64,000 nucleotides of DNA. Origin: Chytriomyces cf. hyalinus JEL632. Taxonomy: Eukaryota > Chytridiomycota > Chytridiomycetes > Chytridiales > Chytriomycetaceae. The notes below the pieces were generated by a model. That model worked only from the letters and a program-made list of their open reading frames with translations. It was not told the DNA's origin and ran no database searches. Shown here in pieces: positions 1 to 11,906 of this stretch (within the stretch, counting starts at the first letter, position 1; every line of letters begins with the position of its first letter). The translations under genes and the position numbers were made by a program. The stretch is taken from the NCBI GenBank assembly GCA_025435555.1, contig JAIWWG010000074.1:112846-176845 (forward strand), given 5' to 3'.

Positions 1-3000
1 CAATGCAATACCATCACCGGGTGACAAATGCTCGACAGGAACCAAACTCTTGAAGCCGCAGTGCTCCATCTCTTCAAGCATGGTATCAAACTCCTTGTGC
101 TGGTTCATCCAAGACTTGAAGCTGGTGAGTTCATGGCCGGCAGAGTTGTTTGGCTGACTGTCCAGATACGCGGCAAACGCCAACAGCGCAAAATAGCGCC
201 GCAGACAGGCAAGCCCTTTGCGGACTGCACGGCGGCGACGGGCTTCGTCCATTTCGGATTCAGCAGTGAGACGCCAGACTTCAATTGCATCGCGAATGTG
301 CGAGTATGTGCTGCATGCGTCGATTGTCGCGTCAACCCATTTGCGGCATGATGCACCGTTGCGAATTACGCGGATGAGAGAGTGGATCACTTGGTAATTA
401 AGAGGCTTTTGGTTTGAAGCTGGGATCTGGATTGGCGAAAGGCGCGGGGAGGACAAGTCTTCGCAAGACAGTTTGAATCCTTTGAGCCAGTCCAGAATGA
501 GAGATGTAACAATGGTTCCAACTGTCGATCGACCCAAACCCATTTGGCAATTCCTGATTTTGCCATCAGAATGAAAGAATCAACAAACAAGGTCACTCAC
601 ACAACGATAGCCGTATTTTTCAAATCAATGGTCGAAAGAATTTTAACCATGTAATCCAGATCGCCTGGGTCCGGCGCTCTCTCCGCAGTCAAAGGAACTC
701 TGTAGTATTCCAATGGATAACCTTCATGCTTCAGCAAATCCACCACTTCTCTGACAGTCAAAACATGTTCTGCGCTACATTCTTCCCACACTGGATGAAT
801 CGCGTGGTTTCTTTCAATGTGAACAAGAATCTTTTCGTCAAAGTTTTTCAGTTCCGATACAACGTCCTCCTTCAGCTGCGTTTCGATGAATTCGAGGCGC
901 GCGGGGGTAATTCCAGCATACGCTTTCGTGTTTCGGAGCGTTAAACTCTTGTCTCGAAGGACGTATGGCTGACCTGATTTTCGAATATTTTTCCAAGTCA
1001 GTGCCCATTTTTTCATTAAAATCAAGGTTGGGACTGACCGTTAACGTAGCAAATGGGTTCTTCGCGCAAGTTGATCCAGCACACGTGCTTCATGTTGCCC
1101 ATGTTTGGCAGCGTCTCCGAGTATGGTGAAGTCAACGCCTTCAAAAGGTTGACAACGCCGTGAATTGACGGTTGAGCGGATCCTATCAAATATACGCGCA
1201 TGCCTCAGTATAGCGGAGTGTGCGAAATAATAAAGGCAAATTTAAAAAAGAAACAAACCATACACCGGCCAGTTTGGAATCTTCCTGATGTTCAAGATAC
1301 CATCGATTGGGATTTGACTGCGCGTTTCAGCAACCCACTGGTCCACTTTTAGAATCATGTGCTGCACAAGCACAGATCCATGTCTCCACTGTGTTCGACA
1401 AAATAATCAGCATTTTTGAAAAAATAATGACAAAAACTGCGGGGGTTAAACTGCGGGGGTTAACCTTCATCACAAACGACTCCAACTCATTTGCAATCAA
1501 TTTCTGTTGGTGTACCCAGCCCGTGTGCATCCGGTTTTCTTCTGCAAATACTGCCAGATCTTCGACTGGTTTAAACACGTTCAATCGCAGGCCTCTTCGG
1601 CGGATACTGTCGAGCATTCGCTGGATTTCTTCGCGACCTTGCATCCATTCGCTGACGGAAGGCCCATGAGAGGCCATGTTTCGAGAGATGTGCGAAAAAT
1701 TACAAGCTGCAATACCTGAAAGTCAGGCCCGTCCCCAAATCGTTCGACTCAACCACGTAAGAACAGAACGCAAGCATAAAAAAGTAGCGCTCGAGGCAAC
1801 CCAACGCCTTTTCCAAAACACTGTTATCTCCCGTATTTGAGTACTGAACACGATGCAAAAGAATGACTTCTCTCAAGTTTATCATCACATCACACTTGTC
1901 AATTGCCAAATCAAGAATTCGTTTGCATTCGGAACCTCGGTGCAACAAGCTCGTTAACTGCACAATATACTGATAGTTTCCGAGAACAGCGCTCTTGAGG
2001 TCTTCAATAAGCGGGCCACGGGCCATTGCCCAATCAATCGCACTTCGTGGGCTCACTTTGTTGGATAATCCTTTTTCGAGGATATAAACAAGACGCAGCA
2101 TGGCGCGATTTTGGCTTTCCATTTCGTCAAACAGAAAGGCTTCGTTTGAGCCGAACCAAGTTTGGCTGGCAGATGTGGCGGAAGGCCTGGGACCCAATGG
2201 AGACATATCAAATGCGCCGGATTCGCCGCCTAGCGCAGCTGTAGTTGCAGCCTCTTGCTGCTTTTTCGATGATAGCAATTTTTGCGATTGCCGGATGACC
2301 AAAGCAACTGCCATAGCAAACGTAGCTGAATTTTTGTGATGCGCAACCAGATGAGCAAGGAGCATTATTTTCGAAACAAGACAAGGCACTCAACTCCTTC
2401 CAACTCCCATGCCGCAGTTAAAGACAACGTGATCCTCGGGCCCACAGGCTTTTATGGCAGCAACATATTCGTCCATGTATCGATCATCGGGACTTTGCTC
2501 CGGTGAAATAGGAATTCTTTGATAAACGACACGAAACCGTTTGTCCACAAGCGATTGGAACACTTCTTTGGGAGTCATAAGATCGTCAATGCCAATCCAG
2601 CTGGGAACAATGCGGCCCTCTTCAATTTCGTCATGAACCAAAAACATGTTTCCATGTCTTGCAGACTCTTTCAAAATGTCCTCCTTCAAACGCGCCTCCA
2701 TTTGTTCCAAACGCGTACCATTGATTCCTTGGAATGTCTTAATGTTCTGGAATGGGTGTTCGTTTTCGCGCAGGACGAACGGGCGCCAGTTGATGTAAAT
2801 CACAGGCTCCTCCCTTGCGCTGATAAAGACACATTTATTTGTGCCGAGAGATTGCGGATGCGATTTCAAAAGAGTCAATATAGATGCGATTCCAGATACA
2901 GTAGGCTGGGCTGTGCCACATATATTGAGATCCGTCATTCGAAAGTTGGGTGCGCCCTGTAGATGAAAGTCCAGATTGATGTTGATTCCTTGCTGGAAAA

Positions 3001-3281
3001 AGTCACTTTTGATGATTGTGAATCGAGCCAAAACGGAACCAGTTCTGTTTCTGACGATGGAAGCTGCTTTGCTGGCGAGGTCCTGAATGGCGTTTCGCGG
3101 AGGCATAGGCACACGTTCTCTGCGAGTGTATCATGGAATAAGACACATGATTCGGTATTCGTGTGGGACCTTACCTCTGCGAATCTGGGCCGACAACTGA
3201 GTCCAGCGCAAAGTCAGCCGGGTATCCGTATTTGAGATCATTTACTTCAGGGGATGATGAGAACACAGATTGAGTGGACAT
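1..3281 (-). CDS. Paladin-like dual phosphatase-fold protein, 3' end cut by window edge
   Basis: Paladin family: proteins with repeated cysteine-phosphatase folds whose catalytic activity is uncertain. Eight exons were assembled on the minus strand: 3281-3175, 3119-2395, 2325-1716, 1651-1465, 1361-1259, 1203-1039, 973-601 and 553-1 (continuing off the edge). The visible part is 941 codons, already longer than vertebrate paladin (about 850 aa). Two P-loops of C-x5-R form are seen: CGMGVGR near residue 272 (the Arg codon is completed across the 2394-2326 intron) and CQMGLGR near residue 759, so both Cys and Arg are kept in both repeats. The paired phrase Y-V-N-G-Q-P-Y-V-L-R / Y-I-N-W-R-P-F-V-L-R precedes each domain. 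The start was chosen at 3281 because it is the first ATG in frame with exon 2. All introns are GT..AG and 47-103 nt. Family assignment is firm; substrate unknown. Confidence 0.85.
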
Positions 3282-3775
3282 GGCCAGTACATCTCCTTTT
3301 GCGTGCTTAACGAAGGAAACAAAGATATTAGCAGAAATTCATATCGATGCATGCGGTATTTAGTTGGAGTACCATCACATGAGCGAGTGCGTGCGGGTGA
3401 GAGGGAACGGGGATAGCGAGCGGGGTCGAAGAAAGCCCGGCGATGGACATTTTCTTTCCAAGAAGCATGGAAAGATCGTTTTTGGATCCGAACGATCGTC
3501 GACGCGGGACCGAGTCCAGTGGCGAGTTGCTGTTTTTGATTGGTTGCTTGGTCATTCAGAGCAAGAAAGGAAGTGAAACCTGTTGTGTGGGGGAGGTCGC
3601 TCGAACATGCGCGCGGGAGTGGCGGTGTCGGTGTCGGCCGTGTCTGTTGTTGGTTGAATTGGCATCGGTTTTTGTGTGAAGCAAAATGACCAAGCGAGCG
3701 AGTCCAGCTGTCTGCAATGGTCTTGCTGTTTACCCCACCTTTGCGTGAAATATTGCCCGTTGATCCTGAGGCTGA

Positions 3776-3950
3776 GTCATTTTAAAATCAGGTTTCTGGT
3801 GTTATCCGGCGCTGCAGAATGTTTGCCTAACAAATCAACTTCACTGTTTTTGTGCGCACAGGCAGCGACTCAGTGTCCGGAAAAAATATCGCATTCACTT
3901 GAATAACTCTCTTTTATTCGAGCACTGCCTCGTTCGGACAAGCCTCCTTG
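3776..3950 (+). repeat. Direct repeat copy A
   Basis: Imperfect copy of 4759-4912. Shared blocks include GCGCTGCAGAATGTTTGCC, AACAAATCAACTTCAC and TATTCGAG.ACTGCC; copy B carries about 17 extra bases near its start. It may be a short dispersed element or a local duplication. Confidence 0.75.
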
Positions 3951-4758
3951 TTGAGAAGATGGTTTGGCCGGTCAATCGGATTCCTCTTCTTGCTTGGTTG
4001 ATGCACTGGATTTCATTCTTTCCTGTCATCCTTCATCTCCTCCACCGTGCTTGCCATAGCGCTTCTCGACTTTATTTTCCGTTTTTCGAACGAAAGGTCA
4101 CCTTCCACGTTGACTGATGCAACGGTACCCTTGCAGCACGCGTCCCTTACTTTGTCTGGATGCGGACTGCCTTTTGGCCTTACCCAAAACGGCCCCTATT
4201 CATACTGGGAAGAAATATCTCAATGCTGCCGCCCTTGCCCTGCTACTCGCAGGGCCCCGGTCAAGTTCGGTGCCTTTGTCCTTTTCAATGAAAAGTTCCC
4301 CACTGAATCAGTATTTAGACATTCTCATGCACTCCCACTCTTCTCTACCATGTGTTGTACGTTTCTTCCAGTTACTGAACTCTTTATTTTCCAAAAATAC
4401 CGTCATCACTCAACAGCGGTTCGAGCATCACCACAATTGGTTACCGGACACTTCAGAACTTGAATGTGCAACTGCGTCGTTCAATGTCGACGGCATGTGT
4501 CACGCTTTCGAGCCATACAGTTTTTAATAAATTTATATCACTGATCTGCCCTTCTTGGCCACTGAATCTTGATCAGTTTGACTCCAGAGTCAGTTTCCTC
4601 ACCATCAACTTGCCCTTGCATCAGAATCGGCATGCTCAGCCAGGCTGGGCTTGGAGACATTACAGGCCGCGTGTGTGTATCAATAAAGGCTTGCACCCAG
4701 CTTGCCATAGAGAGCCATCAGTTGAACAGTAACCCATCGAATGTTCACCCATGCCACC

Positions 4759-4912
4759 CATTTTAATATCAGGTTTCTGAGCGCGTGTTTCTTACGTTAT
4801 CCAGCGCTGCAGAATGTTTGCCTAACAAATCAACTTCACAGAAAAGACATTCACATCCACCCGAATCAGACTCGTATATTCGAGTACTGCCTTATTCGAA
4901 CAAGCCTCCCTG
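4759..4912 (+). repeat. Direct repeat copy B
   Basis: Partner of 3776-3950, ending about 80 bp before the proposed CUL4 start and therefore inside its promoter or 5' UTR. The interval between the copies is about 800 bp with no recognisable gene. Confidence 0.75.
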
Positions 4913-4993
4913 ATTGGCCTTTTCGTGCAGAATCGAAGCGCCGCTTGTCCGAGAATCGCTGGCCATCCTGTGGGTTCGGCATTTCATAAACAT

Positions 4994-7900
4994 ATGCAGA
5001 CGGTAAATATTCAAGAGCAGATCGGGTTTGGTAATCCAACTCCAAAACGCAAGCTGGAGCAGTGTGCAACAAACCCAGCTGCCAGCATGATGTCTTCCAC
5101 GGCCTTCTCGGACGCGGCGCCTGCGCCAAAGAAGTTGAGCATTAAAGGATTCAAAGGTGTCTCTCGCTCGCCCCATGTCCGAGTTAAACGGAGACTAACA
5201 AGTGCCCCCCCAAATAGTGAAGCCGAAGGTGTCTGAATCATTTGTATCGGACTCGCTATCGCTTCTCGAAGCTGCTGTGCGGTCCATTCGACGTCAGTCG
5301 GGCCATCGACTGTCTCTCGAAGAGCTGTATAAGGTGCCGCATGTCGCATATATCACCGCATGCGTAATCGTATCTGTTTTGACGTAATCATTCATAGGCG
5401 TGCGAGCATTTGTGCCTGCATGGGTCTGCGTCGAAAGTGTACTCCATGCTCCACAGCACCTGCAAGGACAACACAGAAGCGCTTATGGCGCGCGTGAGAA
5501 GGTACCCCCTAGTTTATTGCGCATGAATCAAGAGACAACAGTGTCCAAATTGGTTTTTCCAGTCTGCCAACCTCCACTCCAAATGTGGAGTTCCTCGAAG
5601 CTCTGAACAACGAGTGGCTTCAATTTTGTCGTTCGCAGATCATGATTCGCTCAATCTTTCTTTATCTCGATCGGACATATGTTATTCAGACCCAAGGTGT
5701 CAAGTCCATCTGGGATATGGGACTTGATGTCTTTCGTTTGGCGTTCCTCGAAAATGATGCGATGCTGGACGACTCCAATTCCTTCAAAACGCGCGTTGTC
5801 GATGCTCTACTATCAGTCATCGAATGCGAGCGGTATGATCTCACCGTGTTTTCAATCCACAATATTCACATGTGTGCAATCCACAGAACCGGCCAGCAAA
5901 CCCCAACCTATCTTTTGAAGTCCCTGATCTCCATGTTTCTGGAGCTCGGCACATACTTGACCGCTTTTGAGACCCGGTTTCTCGGAGTTACAGAGTCCTT
6001 CTATGTGTCTGAAGGTGCTCGATGGATTGCTGATATGGGCGAAGGCAGTTTGAATGGATTAGCCGTTGGAACATATTTAGCGCACGCTGAAAAGCGAATT
6101 GATGAAGAGAAAATGCGGTGTGGAATGACGGGGTATCTGAGCCTCGCAACGCGAAAGAGCTTGGTTGCAATTGTCGAGCGAATTTTGATCGAAACCCACA
6201 TTGAATCTCTGTTGAGAAAGGGTACATTATGGGGCCTATTGAATGATACTTACGCTGAATTTCTTTTCTTCTCTTGTCGATATCAGGATTTGATGACTTG
6301 ATCCAAAATGATCGGGTGGAAGATCTTACACGCATGTATACCCTCTTTTCGCGTGCACCCAACGGGCTCGTAAATATCCGTAAATACTTTGGCGATTATA
6401 TTGCGGTAACGGCTATTTCCTGAGATGGATCATTCACTTTCTGGTTTAGTGCTTAACTCGCACAACAGAAAGTGGGTCTTTCAATCGTAAACGATGTGAA
6501 CCGCGATCCAACCATGATTCTGGACCTAATCGCTTTCAAAAAGCGCATGGAAAACCTGACAAACACCGCGTTTGCCAGTTCGAAAGAATTTATGCAAGTC
6601 ATTCGCGAATCCTTTGAAAAGTTTATCAACAAGAGACACAACAAGCCTGCTGAATTGATTGCCAAACATGTCGATTCACTTATGAAAACGGGGAAGGGGA
6701 TCACGGAAACGGAGACAGAGGAAGTGTTGGATCAGTGTCTTGCACTGTTTCGATTTATTCATGGTGAGGCGTTGCCAATCATCACATGAGTTCTTTAACG
6801 CGCAGTTTATCGTCTTGATCATTATTTTAGGGAAGGATGTCTTTGAAGCATTTTACAAAAAAGATTTGGCAAAGAGACTGTTGTTGGGGAAGAGTTCGAG
6901 TGTGGACTCTGAAAAGAGTATGCTGTCGAAACTCAAAATTGAGTGTGGCGCTGCATTCACTTCAAAACTTGAAAACATGTTCAAAGATATCGAGACATCG
7001 AAAGACTTTGTCACCAGTTTCAGAGAAGTAAGTCGGCACGCTGTTATCTGATCGTCACAGCGATAATTGACTATTCTAATAATTCATAGTCTCCTCGGCT
7101 CATGACGCAACTTGGTTCAGTTGAAGTTTACGTGAATTTCTTGACGGCAGGGATGTGGCCCACGTATCCACCTGCACCTCTGACGATTCCTGCTGAGGTT
7201 AGCTGCACAATCCACCGATACATTTGGAGGCATCCAACTAATTTCCTGGATCACTTAGCTCGAGCGTCTGCAAACAGTCTACAAAGACTTTTACATGAGC
7301 AAACACAACGGACGTAGAATTACTTGGCAGAATCAGCTGGGGCATTGCGTATTGAAGGCAAGCTTCAAAAAGGTGAGTGAATCGTTTACTTGTTTAGCGC
7401 AGTGACGCCTGTTCCTGAATGTTGTGTCAAAAAACAACTTCGCGCATGAAGGCTACAAAGGAACTATCGGTCTCGCTATTCCAAAGCGCAGTATTGCTTC
7501 TCTTTAACGAAAAATCGAACCTATCGTATTCCGAAATCCTTGCCGCAACTAACATGGAGCCCAAAGAGCTCGAACGCACATTACAATCTCTCGCATGCGG
7601 CAAACTGCGAGTTTTAACAAAAGAGCCGAAAGGACGCGACGTGCACTCAACCGACACGTTCCTATTCAACCACGCGTTTGAAAACCCGCTATTCAGGATA
7701 AAAATCAACAGCATTCAAATGAAAGAGACTGTGGAAGAAAACAAGGAAACAACGGAAAAAGTGTTTGCTGATCGGCAATATCAGGTGGACGCAGCAATTG
7801 TGCGGATCATGAAGGCGCGTAAAAAACTTTCGCACACGTTGTTGATTGCGGAGTTGTTTGAGCAGCTGAAGTTTCCAATCAAGGTTTTTGTATTGCTTAA

Positions 7901-8043
7901 GATACTTTTTTTATCGCATGTTACTGATACCCTTGCATTAAACACAGGCGCCGGATCTGAAGAAGCGCATCGAGTCGCTGATTGATCGCGAATATCTGGA
8001 GAGAGAGAGCGGCGAATCTGCCGCGTATGTGTATCTTGCTTGA
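4994..8043 (+). CDS. CUL4: Cullin-4, scaffold of CRL4 ubiquitin ligases
   Basis: Cullin-4 links a DDB1-type adaptor at its N terminus to the RING protein RBX1 at its C terminus, in the nucleus and cytoplasm. Eleven exons: 4994-5156, 5218-5333, 5398-5501, 5563-6221, 6287-6405, 6469-6763, 6831-7027, 7090-7197, 7259-7372, 7452-7883 and 7948-8043, giving 800 aa. Diagnostic stretches are KKLSIKGFK at the N-terminal start, [26 protein letters not shown] in the cullin homology core, [13 protein letters not shown], and the neddylation motif IVRIMK with acceptor Lys about 746, followed by a winged-helix end. The start at 4994 is the first ATG in frame; a second ATG (5089) is possible. AATAAA follows at 8066. 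CUL4 rather than CUL3 is favoured by the N-terminal KKLxIKxFK signature. Confidence 0.92.
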
Positions 8044-8065
8044 ATGAGTCTGAGACCTGTCTTTG

Positions 8066-8071
8066 AATAAA
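8066..8071 (+). terminator. Polyadenylation signal of CUL4
   Basis: AATAAA 23 nt after the CUL4 stop codon. A reverse-strand AATAAA lies at 8191-8196, so CUL4 and the opposing cyclin gene end close together. Confidence 0.65.
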
Positions 8072-8148
8072 AAATAAGCTGCGCGATAGAATGAACCAGC
8101 AGTTGACATTGATGTGAAGCATGTCGCGAAGAACAGATACTCAAGAAA

Positions 8149-8529
8149 TCATAATAATAAACGGTATTTTTTACAGACGAGATGAGTGGTTTTATTTTGG
8201 GTGGTTCCAGCTTGCTTTTCGCAACAGAAAACGAAATCGAGCTTCAGTGTCAGCCGAAAGCAACGCCAAGCGTGCTTTCGTTTCCAGTGGGAGCCGCGAG
8301 GAGGCCCTGAATCATGTCCCACCACCTGTAAAAGAAGGGTTAGTACGTAACGCGTGCTTTGGCCGCATCGTCCGTCGGTCGGGCATTCATCGTCGGAAAG
8401 GGGCTCGCCGTTGTCAAGTAGCAGAGACAGCATCGTCGGGATTCGATCTGTTGCTCCAGTGTCCCATGCGTAGCTGTCGGACTTCGGGTGGTCTCGATCT
8501 TGTGGCCGTTTCGTCATCTCGTATCCCAT
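8149..8529 (-). other. Open frame downstream of the cyclin gene, probably 3' UTR
   Basis: An uninterrupted 126-codon frame lies between the cyclin stop and a reverse-strand AATAAA at 8191-8196. It shows no recognisable family. It may be untranslated mRNA of the cyclin gene, or a further C-terminal exon that I could not connect. Confidence 0.25.
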
Positions 8530-8569
8530 GTGTGTTGCGTGTTTGACTTTCGTTCATCCCCCAGTTGAC

Positions 8570-10164
8570 TCATTTTTCTGCCGCAATCCGAGCAGACCTT
8601 CTCGGTGGCACCTTTGCCGCGATTCGCTTGCTACGACGAACCCGCTCTTTCTTCACCCGGACACTTGGTTCCGCTTCAGCTTCAGCAGCATCTGCATCCA
8701 CTGCTGCATGCACCACCACAGCTTCAGCCGCCACAACCTCCACCACCTCATCCACAAGATGGATCTCCGCATTCGCAACACCTCCGAGCAGCCCATTCAT
8801 GTCAAATATGTAAGCCCCTCCATCACATCCGCACGCATGGACCAAATCCGGTCATACGCAACCGGCCATTCGAGTCCAGCAATGCATTGAGTCACCCTGT
8901 ACATCTGCTCATCTGTGTACCCAGTGAACTCAAGACATGCATCCAGCTCGCGATTCGGCATCATGTCCACCGTCACCGCCTTGAAAGCGGCGGCTGCGAT
9001 GATGCTATAGGGTAGGTCAGCCACTTGATACGAGATGACCACCTGCTCCAAGACCCAGAACGCGGCCGAGAGCATGTTGTCCGGAATGTCGACCTTCTTT
9101 TCAAAATCCAGAGCGTTGGTGTCCGTCTTCGTCAACGCCGTGAAGTTTGCAAAGTAGACAAGCATCCAGTCCGAGTGCGTCGGGCCGCCCAGGTTCCATT
9201 CAAACATGCCAAGAATCCTCCGGCTCCGCGAAGTACGCTTGTATAACAGCATGCGATAAGCAGCCATACCTATCCAGCCCCGCTGGATTTACGGGCGTAT
9301 CGCTTCGAATACTGGCTGTAGTGCGACTCTGCCATGCGCACGCATATCAAGTAGATATCCGGGAGATCCCATTCGGCAATATTGACGGACCTGGCGAAAA
9401 TCAAATCAAAATATGCCAGCGTGCGGTAGATAACCTCACGGGGGATTTTGTGCTGACAGCCGTCAGAGAACAACTGCAGCACCTGTAACTTCACGAAGCC
9501 TGCCCTAAGGTTTGGGTTGCGCGCGAGAAGTGTGTCAAACGTCGGTCCAACAGAGAACTCCTCCTCGGCCTGAGGGATAAAAGATACAAGAGACAGAATA
9601 AGAATGAGAATGATGAATAGAAGTAAATAAACAACAGAACATCACCTTGATCAAGTGTTGGATCCAGACGGCCTGACCAGAGCAGTCCAACCCGGATCCA
9701 AAAACTCGGTCACAGGCCGAGTTGAACGCGCTCAGATCTTGGACAGACTCCGTCGAAAAGTCCTGTGAGTACGCCTCGACCCTCTCATGCAGGTAAGTCG
9801 CCCCTGGCACCGTACCAAAGTCCAGGAGACGACTGTCCCAACGCGGCGCGACGATGACATCCTCGGCTGTCTCGGAGACTTGGGACGATTCATCGGCACT
9901 ATCGACACCGCGCGCACGGAGAAGCTGAAGGTATCTAGGGACCTCAGAGAACCAAAAAGTGGGGGTTAGTGCAGGGGAATCATCATGAGAAGGAACAGGA
10001 GAAGAACGTGAACGGCGGGTCTGTGTTGCCACAGGCGTGCATTCAACATTGTGGGCGCTGGGATCGCTGGGGTCGCTGTAGCTTGAAGTAGGGTCACTGG
10101 GGGCAGCTTCCACGACTTGTCGCTGGGGGCTCATGGAAACAAAGGAGGCAGTAACGGCGGGCAT
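8570..10164 (-). CDS. Cyclin-like protein with basic SAR-type tail
   Basis: A divergent cyclin. Exon 1 is 10164-9646 (Ser/Pro-rich N terminus with S-D-P-S-D-P-S repeats). Exon 2 starts at 9569 and carries the N-terminal cyclin box (VIYRTLAYFDLIF, then DIYLICVRMAESHYS). The reading frame then moves into 9267-8797, with ILGMFEWNLGGPTHSDW typical of the end of the first box and a second helical box. A putative 62-nt intron (8860-8799 region) joins this to an acidic/alanine-rich tail ending in RRSKRIAAK and RRSARIAAEK, a duplicated nuclear-type basic motif. The exon 2/3 junction near 9245-9285 does not splice cleanly in phase, so either an unusual intron or a one-base indel is present. The partner kinase and subfamily cannot be told. 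The first ATG in frame is 10164. Confidence 0.65.
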
Positions 10165-11906
10165 TATTGGATCTTTGTCAAATGTTTGCAAAAGTGCAAG
10201 GTCCAAAATTTATGCTCCGACAATGTTTGTTTTGATGACGCGACTTTTGTTTTGATGTTTGCTTGGCAGTTGAGCGGAGTTTCGCATTGTCCGGCCTGTC
10301 AAAAATGGGGTTCTTGGTTGTCAGCATCTTGGCCGAGCAATGCACCAGCACGGGAGTGCGCGAGCAAATAAACGAGAGTGCTGAGTGGCACACGAGCTTT
10401 ATTCGAAGCTTGCGTTTGCAGAGAAGAGAGGGGATAGAGATGCGGGGATGCGAGAGACAGGTCGCGTCGCTGTCCTGATTCAGAACATGATTCAGCTAGA
10501 CAAACAGCGCTTCCAGTCAAATCTCACCTTATACATCCTCGATGCGGCTCTGCATGCTTGATGAATGAAATTTGATCGCCTGTCGCAGTTGTGGTTGTTT
10601 TTCAGAATCGGCAATGGTCCCTTTTGGCATGCTCACCTCAGAACATATCAATCACCGATAGCCAGCTTCTGGATCAAGTTAAGAAACTCTTGGCTGCGCA
10701 AACTGTGATTCGCGAATTGACGAGTGGCGCACGCAAATTCGAACAGCACACCATCCACCACGCGATTTAACCCCAATAATCCCAAACACCTATCGCGGTG
10801 TATAATTATATGCATTTATGTCGAAAGAGCCAACTGAAAGGATGCGAATTTCCAACAATGGAACGCGTTAGGGTGGATCGAAAAAGCGAGCAAAAATATA
10901 AACTCACATTGATGCACAAGAACTTATATTCGCTTCGTGTTCTAACTGTGAGTTGATTTCGTGGTGCAGACAGTTAATGTAGTTGTTGTTGCGCCAAACA
11001 CTCGATATGCACACAACGCCAAGTCTTAAATTGAGGAGAAACAGTGCAATGAGCCTTTGGACATGCCCGTATACTGCTCTTTCGAACACTTGTGACTCTG
11101 CATGCGTGATGAATGAGGTGTTGTGAGTTGATCGCGTGGTGCGCGCGGTTTAAATCGCCCGTCATTTCGTCGACCACCTGACAAGCGCGCAATGTCAATC
11201 TTGAAGCAAGGAGAAACAGTGAATTGGGCCTTCAAAATGCCTTACCTTTCTTTTTACGTGGATGGAAGCTTGCTGCAATTTCGATAACCGGTCCAGGAAT
11301 CCTAAGGTCGCAAGCCGTAAGTATCGCTGACCTGACAAGCAACAGTGGCAGTTAAGTCCCATCGCAAAGTTGTAAGTGAGCTCCACTTACCACATTCAGA
11401 CGTAGATGTCAAGTTGCGACCGTTGCGCTGCTTGTTTGTGTTGATTGGTTGTGTAAAAGAGTGTGCCGGTCTATTGCTGCTCGACTCTTGGCTGCTGAGG
11501 AGCTTTCGATGATATAGGAAGTCAGTGGAAGGTCGTTTGCAAGCATTTGGTTCCAACTTACATTCACAGATCCTCCGCTGAAGCATTGCTCACTGTTGCC
11601 TGTGTTTGCTGAAATCAATTTCAAATTTCACTCAAAGCAAAAAACCACAACTAAAAGCGATCGATATCTTAACGTCAAAGCGCAGCATTGCCTCTCTTAC
11701 AGCTGTCGGCGGTACAGCTCCTTCAGCTCCCAGGAACAGTGCATGCTGAGAGATGCGTTTCAGCTTAACTTTGAAACGCCGGAGGACACGCTGCAACGAA
11801 CGCGACAGTAAAGCATACCGAAGATGGTCGATTCTCGCAAACACTGTAGCTTTATCTGTCAAATGTGACTGTAATTTACGTATACACAGGCGCAGCATCG
11901 CGTTTT
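10165..11906. other. Intergenic stretch with local tandem duplication
   Basis: No gene is supported in this 1.7 kb. It holds the cyclin 5' region, an imperfect tandem repeat (10948-11236) and the 3' flank of the deoxyhypusine synthase gene. Small open frames on both strands have no family similarity. Confidence 0.55.
10948..11236 (+). repeat. Imperfect tandem repeat, two units of about 115 bp
   Basis: Unit 1 (10948-11062) and unit 2 (11122-11236) share TGTGAGTTGAT, CGTGGTGC and GGAGAAACAGTG in the same order and at similar spacing. The copies are strongly diverged. The origin is unknown. Confidence 0.6.

Larger units (their letters stand above)
3282..4993. other. Intergenic stretch between divergent paladin and CUL4 genes
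   Basis: No coding region could be supported. Open frames here lack family similarity and coherent splicing. The stretch holds the promoter regions of two divergent genes and a pair of imperfect direct repeats listed separately. Confidence 0.6.

Noticed and set aside
1443-1466. Short direct repeat CTGCGGGGGTTAA twice
   Set aside because: It lies inside a paladin intron and is only 13 bp; no function suggested.
8605-9015. Pro/His-rich plus-strand frames at 8.6-9.0 kb
   Set aside because: Antisense of the cyclin C-terminal GA/CT-rich coding sequence.
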